From assembly GCF_019890635.1 (NCBI RefSeq), contig NZ_JAIOAB010000059.1, forward strand, positions 1 to 47,603: a stretch of 47,603 bases of DNA, in the 5' to 3' direction. Below the pieces are notes generated by a model, which was not told the origin of the DNA, searched no databases, and was given only the letters and a program-made list of their open reading frames with translations. The DNA comes from Streptomyces sennicomposti. GTDB lineage: Bacteria; Actinomycetota; Actinomycetes; Streptomycetales; Streptomycetaceae. Shown here piece after piece: positions 1 to 8,460 of this stretch (its first letter is position 1; each line of letters opens with the position of its first letter). The position numbers were made by a program, and so were the translations under genes.

Positions 1-2
1 CC

Positions 3-770
3 GCCCGCCGCAAGCGGCGCGTACGGCGGCGCGCGACGGCCGCCGCGGTGGTCGCCGCCTGCCTCGCCGGCGGCGGCGCCTGGTACTTCGGCCCCGGTCC
101 GGGCGGCGGCGCGGACGGGAGCGACACCGTCGCCGCGGCACCGACCACCCCCGTCACCGACCTCGCCGCACCGGCCGGCAGCCCGTCGGACTCCCCCTCG
201 GCCTCCGCGTCCGCCTCGCCCTCGCCCTCCGCCTCCGCCTCCGCGTCGCCGTCCGCCTCCCCGTCGAAGAGCACCGGCGCGGCCAAGAGCCCGAGCCCGG
301 CGAAGACGACCTCCAGGCCGGCGAAGAAGCCGCAGCCCCGGCCGACCCGCACCACCGCCGAGGCCCCGCCCGCGCAGCCCGCCCCCGCCGGGACCGTCGC
401 GCAGGTGATCGCGCTGGTCAACCAGGAGCGGGCGAAGGCCGGTTGCGGCCCGGTCACCGGGGACTCGCAGCTGGACGCCGCCGCGCAGGCCCACTCCGAC
501 GACATGGCCGCCCGGAACTTCTTCGAGCACACCAACCCCGACGGCAAGGACCCCGGCGACCGCATCACCGCCGCGGGCTACCGCTGGTCCACCTACGGGG
601 AGAACATCGCCCGGGGCCAGCAGACGCCCGAGTCGGTCATGGACTCCTGGATGAACAGCCCCGGCCACCGCGCCAACATCCTCAACTGCGCGTTCAAGAA
701 CCTCGGCGTGGGCGTCCACAAGGGCTCGGGCGGCCCGTGGTGGACCCAGGACTTCGGCACCCGTATGTGA
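3..770 (+). CDS. Secreted CAP (SCP/PR1-like) domain protein, 5' end outside window
   Basis: The frame is open to the window edge and begins with an Arg/Lys-rich stretch (RRKRRVRRR) followed by a hydrophobic segment, so the true start is probably upstream and this is an N-terminally truncated view (255 residues seen). The order is: basic residues, one membrane or signal segment, a long low-complexity Ser/Ala/Pro/Lys linker typical of wall-spanning actinobacterial proteins, then a CAP domain over about the last 125 residues. CAP hallmarks visible are VNQERAKAG, the histidine in AAQAHSDDMA, FFEHTNPDG, YGENIA and SPGHRANIL. CAP proteins are extracellular; their bacterial role is mostly unknown. 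The next gene converges on it with a 43-bp gap. Confidence 0.85.
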   Translation, partial: ARRKRRVRRRATAAAVVAACLAGGGAWYFGPGPGGGADGSDTVAAAPTTPVTDLAAPAGSPSDSPSASASASPSPSASASASPSASPSKSTGAAKSPSPAKTTSRPAKKPQPRPTRTTAEAPPAQPAPAGTVAQVIALVNQERAKAGCGPVTGDSQLDAAAQAHSDDMAARNFFEHTNPDGKDPGDRITAAGYRWSTYGENIARGQQTPESVMDSWMNSPGHRANILNCAFKNLGVGVHKGSGGPWWTQDFGTRM

Positions 771-813
771 CGCTCCCCAACCGCGCCCCCCGGCTCGGCG
801 CGCACGGCGCGGC

Positions 814-2205
814 TCAGAACCCGCCGCCGAAGTCCCCGCCGCTCCCGCCCCCGCCGAAGTCGCCGCCGCCTCCGAAGTCCCCGCCGCCGAAGCCGCCGCC
901 GAAGTCGCCGGGATCGAAGTCCGCGCCGGAGACGTCGCCGCCGCCGTACCCGCCGAAGCCCCCGGCGTCGCCGCCGAAGTCGCCGTAGCCCGTGCCGTAG
1001 TACGCGCCGTAGGCGGGGGCGGACATCATGCCGCCGAGCAGGGTGCCGACCAGGAGGCCGGGGAGGATGCCGCCGCCGAAGTAGCCGCCGGCCCAGGGGC
1101 CGTAGGCGGGACCCGCGTCCCAGTAGGGGCGGCGGCCCCAGTCGGTGTCCACCTCGCGGACGACGGGGTCGCGGCCGTCGGCCAGCCGGGTGGCGTCGGC
1201 GGCGCAGACCGGGACCTCGCGGGGCGCGCCGCCCACGGGGGTCCAGGTGGCGTCGGCGACCGAGGGGCCGTGGCGCGGGTCGAAGAAGCAGGGCGGGCGG
1301 CGTTCGGGCAGCGGGCGGCCCTCGCGCCGGGCGGCGAGCTGCGCGAGGCTGAACCGGCCGTCCTCCAAGGCCGCGGTGACGGCCCGTACGTCCTCGGGTT
1401 TGCGGGCCTCGGCCATGGCCTGTTTCGCCTGGTCGTAGGCGTTGAGCGCGCGTTCGTAGTCGGCGCGCATGGCGTCGGTCGCGCTGGCCTCGGCCGGGTG
1501 GAAGTCGAGGCGGTCCAGTTCCTCGCCGAAGGCGGTGATGTCCTCGTCCACGACGACCCGCAGCCGTTCCAGGGCGGCCCGCTGTTCGGCCGCCTTGCGG
1601 CTGCGGCCGCGCCGGACCAGGGCGTACGCGCCGATGCCGCCCGCCACCAGCACCGCGCCGGCGGTGATCAGCGCGGTGCTCGACGCGCCGCCGTGGCCCG
1701 CGCCGCCCCAGGAGGCGGGGGCCGAGCCGCGCATGTTGGCGAGCGCCCGGTCGGTGAAGTCGGTGAGCTGGGTCCTGGCGTCCTCGCCCTGGACGCTGGT
1801 GACCAGGTTCTGGACGGCGGTGCGGGGCAGCACCGAGGAGTCGGCGCGGGCGTCGAAGCGGTCGCCGAGGCGGACGGCGTACGCGCCGGTGATGCCGGTC
1901 GCGGTGCGCAGGTCGGTGAAGAGGTCCTGGGTCGGATAGCCCGCCGGGAGGACGGCGACGAACAGGGGTTTGTCGGCGTCCTTGATCTTGCGGGCCAGCG
2001 CGTCCGCGTCGGCGGACGACAGCTGCGCCCGGGCCGCCGGGTCGACGTAGACGGGGCTCTTGCGCAGCGCCTGGGCGACGGCCGAGACGGAGGTGTCGGC
2101 GGCGGCCGGGGAGACGCCGGTCGCCAGGGCGGCCATGACGGCCACCGCGAGCGCCAGCAGCAGCTGTACGGGGACGCGTGCTCGGGACACAGCGACGGCC
2201 TTCAT
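814..2205 (-). CDS. Secreted/membrane protein with TPM-like N-terminal region and Gly-rich tail
   Basis: 463 aa. An N-terminal signal peptide ends near the AAA-D junction (residues 30-37). An extracytoplasmic region of about 120 residues (SPVYVDPAARAQLSS, LFVAVLPAGY) resembles the TPM_phosphatase-like fold found in actinobacterial membrane proteins. A transmembrane helix near 175-197 is followed by a charged, probably cytoplasmic, region with helical stretches and a CFFDPRHGP motif. The last 110 residues are Gly/Phe/Asp-rich (repeated DFGGG). Streptomyces genomes carry one such protein widely, but I know of no assigned function. The GGC-rich tail creates the long proline-rich shadow frame on the other strand. 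The ATG lies about 15 nt from the predicted transcription start. Confidence 0.75.
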   Translation of the reverse strand: MKAVAVSRARVPVQLLLALAVAVMAALATGVSPAAADTSVSAVAQALRKSPVYVDPAARAQLSSADADALARKIKDADKPLFVAVLPAGYPTQDLFTDLRTATGITGAYAVRLGDRFDARADSSVLPRTAVQNLVTSVQGEDARTQLTDFTDRALANMRGSAPASWGGAGHGGASSTALITAGAVLVAGGIGAYALVRRGRSRKAAEQRAALERLRVVVDEDITAFGEELDRLDFHPAEASATDAMRADYERALNAYDQAKQAMAEARKPEDVRAVTAALEDGRFSLAQLAARREGRPLPERRPPCFFDPRHGPSVADATWTPVGGAPREVPVCAADATRLADGRDPVVREVDTDWGRRPYWDAGPAYGPWAGGYFGGGILPGLLVGTLLGGMMSAPAYGAYYGTGYGDFGGDAGGFGGYGGGDVSGADFDPGDFGGGFGGGDFGGGGDFGGGGSGGDFGGGF

Positions 2206-2226
2206 ACTTCGAAATTACCGGAAATC

Positions 2227-2232
2227 ATCCTA
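2227..2232 (-). promoter_or_regulatory. -10 element TAGGAT for the Gly-rich membrane protein gene
   Basis: On the minus strand TAGGAT matches the vegetative (HrdB) Streptomyces -10 consensus. A CGGACA lies 16 nt upstream as a weak -35. The predicted start falls about 15 nt before the ATG at 2205. Confidence 0.45.
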
Positions 2233-2329
2233 AGAGGCGTGAATCGGTTGTCCGGACGGGATGACCGCTCGGCCGGCCCCGGAGCACGCGGGAGCGCCCC
2301 ACGAGAGCGGCGCGCCCCCGCCCCACGAG

Positions 2330-2362
2330 AGGCGCACCCCCGGGAGACCCGGAGGTGCGCCT
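2330..2362 (-). terminator. Hairpin terminator downstream of the GH3 gene
   Basis: An inverted repeat pairs AGGCGCACC with GGTGCGCCT, with an inner CGGG/CCCG pairing, 23 bp beyond the GH3 stop codon. There is no long T tract, as is usual for Streptomyces terminators. Confidence 0.6.
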
Positions 2363-2384
2363 TCCCTGCGGTGCGGCTACCCGG

Positions 2385-5300
2385 TCATGCCGCCCGGTAC
2401 GCCGCCGTCAGCCGTTCCACCGCGGCCCCGTACTCACCGGTCAGCAGCAGGTGGTCCGCGTCGGCGAAGGGCTTCGCCACCGCCGCGCTCATGCTGTTCG
2501 CGGCCTTCTGCTGGACGATCAGCCGGGCCTTGTCGACCAGGGCGCGGCCCGCGTCGGCGGCGTGCGCCCGTTCGGCGAGCGTCGCGGCCAGGCCGAGCGC
2601 CTTGAGTGCGGCCGTCCCGCCCGTCGGCGTCTTCGTCAGGGTGGTCAGGCCCCAGCCGTAGGGGAACTGCGGGTCGTAGCTCGCGTCGCCGACGTTGATC
2701 GGCAGCTGCGCCTCGCTCCTGGGCCAGGTCACCGGGAGCTTGCCGGTGAAGGCGCGCTTGCCGTAGAGCACGTCGGCCACGCCGTCGCCCTCGGTGCCCG
2801 GCAGCCAGGAGGCGACCAGGGCGTCGATGTCGCCGAGGCGGTCGCCGATGAGCTGCGGGCGGCCGGAGACGACGAGCACCGCGCACTTCATCGCCGAGCA
2901 CACCTTGTCCACGGCGGCCTGGTCGGCGGCGGACAGCTCCATGCTGTGGCCGTTGCCCACGTCGCCGACGCCCTCGGCGTACGGGGTCTCGCCGACGACG
3001 ACCACGCCGACGTCGTAGCCGCTGGTGGGCGCGGAGGCGTCCTTGGAGTAGGTGACGTTCCCGCCGGCGTTCTTCATGCCCTCAAGGATCGTGGTGCCCT
3101 TGATGATGTTCCCGGAGGAGCCCTGCCAGGTGATGGTCCAGCCGCCGGTCTGGTTGCCGATGTCGTCGGCGTCGGACCCGGCGACGTAGACCTTCTGGCT
3201 CTTCTTCAGCGGGAGGACGTTCCCGGCGTTCTTCAGCAGCACCTGCGACTCGGCGGCGGCCTTGCGGGCGACCGCGCGGTGGCCGGCCGAGCCGATCCGC
3301 GCGGCGCCCCGGGTGTCGGTGTAGGGGTGCTCGAAGAGGCCCAGTTCGAACTTCTGGGTCAGGATGCGGGAGACGGCGTCGTCGATCCGCTTCTCGCTGA
3401 TGCGGCCCGCCTTCACCTCGTCGATCAGGGTGGAGGTGAACTGGGTGTAGCTGTACGGCACCATCATCATGTCCACGCCCGCGTTGACGGAGGCGGTGAC
3501 CTGCGCGGGGTAGGCGCCGGGGAGCTGGTCGAGGGCGTTGTAGTCGCTGATGACGAAGCCGTCGAAGCCCATCCGGCCCTTGAGCACGCCGTTGATCATG
3601 TCGCCGCGGGCGTGCATCCTGACCGCGCCCTTGCCGTCCCCGGCGATGTCGAGGGACGAGTAGGACGGCATGACGGTGCCGATCCCCCGGTCCACCGCGT
3701 CCTGGTAGGGCGCGAGGTGGATGTCCTCCAGCTGCTGCCGGGTGACCTCGGTGACGCCCTGGTCGATGGTGTAGGCGCCGGTGGTGGAGGAGCCGTACGT
3801 GGTGCCGCCGTCGCCGACGAAGTGCTTGGCGGTGGCGAGCACCTTGTCACTACGGTCCAGGTCGCTGCCGTCGGCGCGGCCCTGCAGGCCCTGGATCACC
3901 GTCTCCATGGACGTCACCAGCGCCGGGTCCTCGCCGAAGGACTCGTAGGAGCGGCCCCAGCGCTCGTCGCGGGTGACGCACAGGCAGGGCGCGAAGTCCC
4001 ACTGGGGTCCGGAGGCGCGGACCTCGGCGGCGGTCACCGCGCCGGCCTGCTCGGCGAGCTGCGGGTCGCGGCTGGCGCCGAGGCCGATGTTGTGCGGCAT
4101 GATCGTCGCACCGGCCAGGTTGTTGTGGCCGTGGACGGCGTCGACGCCGTAGACCAGCGGGATCTGGAAGCGGGTGGCCCGGGTCTGGAGCTGGTAGCCG
4201 TCGATCATCTTCGCCCAGGCCTCGGCGGTGTTGGGCGTGGGCGTGGAGCCGCCGCCGGACAGCAGCGAGCCGAGGGCGTAGCCGGCGATGTCTGCGGGGT
4301 TGCTCATCGCGCCGCGCTCGGCCTGGGTCATCTGCCCGGCCTTCTCGGCGAGGGAGAGCCGGGACACGAGGTCGGCGACGCGCTTCTTCACCGGCAGCCC
4401 GGTGTCGAGGTAGGGCAGCCCGTGGGCGTCCACGACGACCTGCGGTTTCTGCGCGGGGGCCTTGGCGCCGGTGACGGTGAGGTCCAGCGGGATCGTCTCG
4501 GCGGCCTCGGCGGCCCTGTCCTTCAGGGTGCGCACCTCGACGGTGCGCGAGGTCCCGGAGGCGGTGCCGGCGGGGAAGGTGAGGGCGCCGGAGACGGGGG
4601 CGTAGTCCTTGCCGGCCTCGGCGGTGCCGCCGGAGGTGCGGTAGGCGACCGTGACGGGTTCGGTGATCGGGGCGGAGCCGGTGGTGGCGACGGTGATCCG
4701 CACCTTCGCCGTGCCGCCCTCCTTCACCGGGTAGACGGGCGCGTCGGTGGTGACGGAGGCGCGCAGCGTCTGGTCGGCCTTGCCGTACAGCTCCACGCCG
4801 TCCATCGCGAAGCGGCCCTCGACGCCGGTGGGCAGGGTGAGCGAGTAGCCCCACATCTGGGTGAGGCCGAGGACGTGGTCGATGCCGCCGACCGGTTGGT
4901 AGTCCGTGCGATAGGTGAAGTCGGCGAAGGGCAGCTCGATCTGTTTCCAGCCGGTGAAGTCGTCGGTGAAGGAGGTCGTCCACAGCTCGGACGCCTCGCC
5001 GTTCGCGCCGCCGTCCTTGATCTCGAACGGGATCTTCCTGCCGTTGTTCTGGCCCTCCCACCACAGGCGGATGCCCTTGTGGGCCGACCAGTCGTGGGCG
5101 GGCCGGTCGGTGGCGTAGTCGTGGGTGAAGCCGCCGTAGCCGCTGATGTCGTAGGTCCCGGTGAGGACCTTCTCGCCCTCGGGGGCGTCGGGGCGGGCGG
5201 TGAGCCGGAGGGCGGGCGGGTCGTCGCTGTCACCGCCCCAGGTGAAGATGCCCTCGGCCGGCTGCCCGGCGAACGGCACCTCGCCCTCGAAGCGGTCCAC

Positions 5301-5405
5301 GGGCACGGGCGCGGGATCGTCGGCGGCCGGGGCCGCCTGCGCGGCGGCGAGCGGCACCAGCGCGGTGAGCAGGGTGGCGGAGGCGAGCAGGGCGGTTCTT
5401 CGCAT
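2385..5405 (-). CDS. Secreted family 3 glycoside hydrolase (beta-glucosidase type) with carbohydrate-binding-like module
   Basis: 1006 aa. The start is placed at the ATG at 5405 because GGGAAGG lies just upstream and a signal peptide follows at once (ending near AAQAAPA); the frame runs 29 codons further upstream without a ribosome site. Order: signal peptide; a beta-sandwich region (about 35-210, FEGEVPFAGQ to MDGVELYGKA) like the CBM11/galactose-binding modules of ExoP-type enzymes; a Calx-beta-like segment (about 225-310, GTAEAGKDYAPVSG); then GH3 N and C domains. The nucleophile is Asp621 in GFVISDYNAL, and KHFVGDGG is also present. The C-terminus replaces the usual fibronectin-like domain with an Ala-rich helical tail. 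Likely exo-acting on beta-glucans or cello-oligosaccharides; the substrate is inferred. It is divergent from the GH30 gene. Confidence 0.9.
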   Translation of the reverse strand: MRRTALLASATLLTALVPLAAAQAAPAADDPAPVPVDRFEGEVPFAGQPAEGIFTWGGDSDDPPALRLTARPDAPEGEKVLTGTYDISGYGGFTHDYATDRPAHDWSAHKGIRLWWEGQNNGRKIPFEIKDGGANGEASELWTTSFTDDFTGWKQIELPFADFTYRTDYQPVGGIDHVLGLTQMWGYSLTLPTGVEGRFAMDGVELYGKADQTLRASVTTDAPVYPVKEGGTAKVRITVATTGSAPITEPVTVAYRTSGGTAEAGKDYAPVSGALTFPAGTASGTSRTVEVRTLKDRAAEAAETIPLDLTVTGAKAPAQKPQVVVDAHGLPYLDTGLPVKKRVADLVSRLSLAEKAGQMTQAERGAMSNPADIAGYALGSLLSGGGSTPTPNTAEAWAKMIDGYQLQTRATRFQIPLVYGVDAVHGHNNLAGATIMPHNIGLGASRDPQLAEQAGAVTAAEVRASGPQWDFAPCLCVTRDERWGRSYESFGEDPALVTSMETVIQGLQGRADGSDLDRSDKVLATAKHFVGDGGTTYGSSTTGAYTIDQGVTEVTRQQLEDIHLAPYQDAVDRGIGTVMPSYSSLDIAGDGKGAVRMHARGDMINGVLKGRMGFDGFVISDYNALDQLPGAYPAQVTASVNAGVDMMMVPYSYTQFTSTLIDEVKAGRISEKRIDDAVSRILTQKFELGLFEHPYTDTRGAARIGSAGHRAVARKAAAESQVLLKNAGNVLPLKKSQKVYVAGSDADDIGNQTGGWTITWQGSSGNIIKGTTILEGMKNAGGNVTYSKDASAPTSGYDVGVVVVGETPYAEGVGDVGNGHSMELSAADQAAVDKVCSAMKCAVLVVSGRPQLIGDRLGDIDALVASWLPGTEGDGVADVLYGKRAFTGKLPVTWPRSEAQLPINVGDASYDPQFPYGWGLTTLTKTPTGGTAALKALGLAATLAERAHAADAGRALVDKARLIVQQKAANSMSAAVAKPFADADHLLLTGEYGAAVERLTAAYRAA

Positions 5406-5487
5406 GCACGGACCTTCCCTCGTCCCAGGGGCTGCTCGGCCCCGGGGGCGTCCCGGGGCCGGCTCAGGGGTTTCCTGCGGCTCAGCA

Positions 5488-5662
5488 TTCACTCATGGCT
5501 TAGATCAGGGCGTGAGTTAAATGGGGCGGCGGCGATCCGTCAAGACTTCACACCGGAACTGGTACGCGGCTCAACTCACGGCCGCTTCCGGGCCGTTGAT
5601 GCTTCGACCAATGAACGCACACCCCCTTGACGGGCCGTCCCGGCCGTCATTTACTCACGGCT
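5488..5662. promoter_or_regulatory. Four copies of a 13-bp motif between divergent GH3 and GH30 genes
   Basis: The consensus TTMACTCAYGGCY is seen at 5488-5500 (plus), 5508-5520 (minus), 5571-5583 (plus) and 5650-5662 (plus). The first two form an inverted repeat with a 7-bp spacer. The 299-bp region between the GH3 and GH30 start codons contains no other gene. The arrangement suggests operators of one regulator controlling both hydrolases. I do not recognise the binding protein. Confidence 0.6.
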
Positions 5663-5704
5663 CGCACGCCTCCCCTCCCCCACCTTCCGAAAGGGCGGCG
5701 CACG

Positions 5705-7588
5705 ATGAGAAGACCCTCGCGCACGGTCACCTCGCGCACGGTCCGGCTGCTGCTGGCCGGGCTGCTGTCCACCGCCGGACTGACGACCCTGGCCGCGCCG
5801 AGCGCGCACGCGGCCGGCGAGCAGGTCACCGCCTGGCTGACCACGACCGACGACAGCGGCGGGCGGCATGTGGTGCGCGGCCTTGAGCCGCAGACGCCGT
5901 TCGCCTTCCAGGCCGGGACCGGCGGGTCCGGCGAGAACATCACCGTGGACGAGAACACCCGCTACCAGACCTTCACCGGCGGCGGCGCCTCCTTCACCGA
6001 CACCGCGGCCTGGCTGATGAACAGCAGCGGGGCGCTCTCGCAGGCGACACGGGACGCCACGATGCGCAAGCTGTTCTCACCCACCGACGGCATCGGCCTG
6101 TCCTTCCTGCGCAACCCGATGGGCGCCTCCGACCTCGCCCGCTACGGCTACACCTACGACGACGTGCCGGCCGGGCAGAGCGACCCGTCGCTGGCGAAGT
6201 TCTCCCTCTCCCACGACCTCGCGGACGTCGTCCCGCTCACCAAGCAGGCGCTCCAGCTGAACCCGTCCCTGACGGTGATGGCCTCGCCGTGGACCGCGCC
6301 GGCCTGGATGAAGGACAGCGGGCAGCTCAACGGCGGCTGGCTGAAGGCGGAGGACTACGGGGCCTACGCCTCGTACTTCGTGAAGTACGTGCAGGCGTAC
6401 AAGGACCAGGGCGTCCCCGTCTCCTACGTCACCGCGCAGAACGAGCCGACCTGCTGCTCGGGCTACCCGTCGATGAGCTGGAACGCGAGCGGCCTGCAGT
6501 ACTTCCTCAAGAGCGAGCTGCTGCCCAAGCTCCAGGCGGCGGGCCTGAGCACCAAGGTCCTCGCGCTGGACTGGAACTGGGACACCTACGACTCCTACGC
6601 CGCCCCCAGCGTGGACGACGCCGCGATCCGCACCCACCCGAACTTCGGCGGGATCGCCTGGCACGGCTACGGCGGCGACGTGACCAAGCAGACCAGCGTG
6701 CACGACCAGTACCCGTCGCTGGACGCCTTCGGCACCGAGCACTCCGGCGGCACCTGGATCGCCGACCAGCAGCGCGAGGACATGTCCGACATCATCGACT
6801 ACACCCGCAACTGGGCGAAGTCGGTGACCAAGTGGTCGCTGGCCGTGGACCAGAACATGGGCCCGCACAACGGCGGTTGCGGCACCTGCACCGGGCTGAT
6901 CACCGTGCACGACGGCGACGGCAGGTCGGGCCAGGTGGACTACACGATCGAGTACTACACGATGGGCCATCTGACGAAGTTCGTCCGCCCCGGCGCACAG
7001 CGCATCGCCTCCACCGCCTCCACCGCCGTGCCGAACGTCGCCTGGCGCAACCCGGACGGCTCCAAGGCGCTGATCGCCTACAACGGCGGCACCGGCGCCA
7101 AGACCGTCACGGTCAACTGGGGCTCGCAGCACGCCACTTACTCGCTGCCCGCGAAGACCTCGGCCACCTTCACCTGGTCCGGCACGCAGTCCGGGGGCGG
7201 CGCGAGCACCGGCGCGTTCACCGGCCTCGCCGGCAAGTGCCTGGACGTGGCGGGCGGTTCGAGCGCCGACGGCACGGCGGTCCAGCTCTACGACTGCAAC
7301 GGCAGCGCGGCGCAGCAGTGGACCGTGCAGGGCGACGGCACGGTGCGGGCGCTCGGCAAGTGCCTCGACGTGACCTCGGGTTCGACGGCGAACGGCGCGA
7401 AGGTGCAGCTCTACGGCTGCAACGGGACCGGCGCCCAGCAGTGGTCGTACAACGCCGCCACGGGCGATGTGGTGAACACGGCGGCGGACAAGTGCCTGGA
7501 CGTCACGGACAACTCCTCGGCGAACGGGGCGCGGGCGCAGATCTGGTCGTGCACCGGGGCCGCGAACCAGAAGTGGCGGCTTCAGTAG
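5705..7588 (+). CDS. Secreted family 30 glycoside hydrolase with C-terminal ricin-B (CBM13) lectin domain
   Basis: 627 aa. The start at 5705 is chosen over the upstream in-frame ATG at 5627 because GAAAGGG precedes it and a signal peptide (MRRPSRTVTS...AHAAG) follows. The catalytic (beta/alpha)8 domain of glucosylceramidase/GH30 type carries the acid/base Glu247 in AQNEPT and the nucleophile Glu345 in FGTEHSGG. A small beta domain ends near residue 490. The last 125 residues form a ricin-B trefoil with three KCLDV...QxW repeats, a sugar-binding module. GH30 members cleave beta-1,6-glucan, xylan or glucosylceramide; the subfamily cannot be fixed by eye. Paired with the divergent GH3 enzyme, it suggests stepwise degradation of an extracellular beta-glucan. 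Confidence 0.92.
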   Translation: MRRPSRTVTSRTVRLLLAGLLSTAGLTTLAAPSAHAAGEQVTAWLTTTDDSGGRHVVRGLEPQTPFAFQAGTGGSGENITVDENTRYQTFTGGGASFTDTAAWLMNSSGALSQATRDATMRKLFSPTDGIGLSFLRNPMGASDLARYGYTYDDVPAGQSDPSLAKFSLSHDLADVVPLTKQALQLNPSLTVMASPWTAPAWMKDSGQLNGGWLKAEDYGAYASYFVKYVQAYKDQGVPVSYVTAQNEPTCCSGYPSMSWNASGLQYFLKSELLPKLQAAGLSTKVLALDWNWDTYDSYAAPSVDDAAIRTHPNFGGIAWHGYGGDVTKQTSVHDQYPSLDAFGTEHSGGTWIADQQREDMSDIIDYTRNWAKSVTKWSLAVDQNMGPHNGGCGTCTGLITVHDGDGRSGQVDYTIEYYTMGHLTKFVRPGAQRIASTASTAVPNVAWRNPDGSKALIAYNGGTGAKTVTVNWGSQHATYSLPAKTSATFTWSGTQSGGGASTGAFTGLAGKCLDVAGGSSADGTAVQLYDCNGSAAQQWTVQGDGTVRALGKCLDVTSGSTANGAKVQLYGCNGTGAQQWSYNAATGDVVNTAADKCLDVTDNSSANGARAQIWSCTGAANQKWRLQ

Positions 7589-7743
7589 CGGCGGCGGCTC
7601 CGGCAGGGGCGCGCGGAGGGCGGCGAGGTTGAGCCGGGCGTGGCGAGGGCGGCGGGACCGAGCCGGGCGCGGGGCGGCGGGGCCATGGCCGGGACCGGTG
7701 GTCCGCGCTGCGGATCGGCAAGGGCCGCGACATCCTGGACCGT

Positions 7744-8358
7744 ATGACCACACCGCGGGACCTGCTGATCGTCGCCCTGGACGTGCCCGGTACGCGCCCC
7801 GTCGAGCAGGGCGACCTGTCGCTGGCCCTCGCCGGGGCCGAGCTGGCCGACCTGCTCGCGGCGGGGCGCGTCGCGCTGGACGGCGAGACCGTCGTACCGG
7901 AGCCGGGCGGGACGGGGCCGGGCACGGGCGACCGGCTGCTGGACGAGGCGGCGGCCGCGCTGGTCGCCGAGGCCCCGTACGAGCCGGTCGAGGAGTGGCT
8001 GTGGCGGCGCGGGCGCGGGCTGGCCGCCGCCTACGTCTCCGTGCTGGAGGCGGAGGGGCAGCTCGCGACGCCGCGCCGCCGGCTGATGCCCCGGGGGACC
8101 GAGCGGCTGGTGCCGGTGGACGGCCCGGCGCGGCGGTCGGCGGGCGACCGCTGGGCCTTCCACGAGCCGGTCCTCGCCGGGCTCGCCGCCGCGCTGGGCA
8201 TCGAGCCCGAGGGCGCCGGAGAGGTCCCCGTCCCCGAGGACGAGGCCGCGGTCACGGTGCTGGCCGCCGTGAACGGCGCGGTCACCGAGCTGGAGGGCGT
8301 GCGGCAGCGGCGGCGGATCGAGGACGCGGCGTTCCAGAACATCTGGCGCGGACCGTGA
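7744..8358 (+). CDS. GPP34 (GOLPH3/Vps74-like) family protein
   Basis: 204 aa, cytoplasmic, no signal peptide. The pattern at the N-terminus (LSLALAGAELADLLAAGRV), the middle helices and the C-terminal LAAVNGAVTELEGVRQRRR are typical of the bacterial GPP34 family, which shares a fold with the eukaryotic Golgi phosphoinositide-binding protein GOLPH3. Streptomyces carry many paralogues whose function is unknown; lipid or membrane association is only inferred from the eukaryotic relatives. There is no convincing Shine-Dalgarno sequence before the ATG. It stands alone between the GH30 gene and a strong bidirectional hairpin. Confidence 0.85.
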   Translation: MTTPRDLLIVALDVPGTRPVEQGDLSLALAGAELADLLAAGRVALDGETVVPEPGGTGPGTGDRLLDEAAAALVAEAPYEPVEEWLWRRGRGLAAAYVSVLEAEGQLATPRRRLMPRGTERLVPVDGPARRSAGDRWAFHEPVLAGLAAALGIEPEGAGEVPVPEDEAAVTVLAAVNGAVTELEGVRQRRRIEDAAFQNIWRGP

Positions 8359-8385
8359 GGCGCGGGTCCTGAGAAGACGTGCCTC

Positions 8386-8434
8386 GGTGCCGTACGGCGA
8401 CCGGCCGGGTCTGCGCCGATCGCCGTACGGCACC
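8386..8434. terminator. Bidirectional hairpin between convergent GPP34 and cimA genes
   Basis: A perfect 15-bp stem (8386-8400 with 8420-8434, GGTGCCGTACGGCGA and its complement) encloses a 19-nt loop. It sits between two convergent genes and can terminate both. Confidence 0.75.
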
Positions 8435-8460
8435 CGGCGGGCGGCCGGGGGCGGGCCGGG

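Noticed and set aside
2355..5630. 1091-aa open frame on the plus strand opposite the GH3 gene
   Set aside because: It is low-complexity Gly/Val/Ala/Asp-rich with no domain, exactly antisense to a gene with clear GH3 motifs, and reflects G/C third-position bias.
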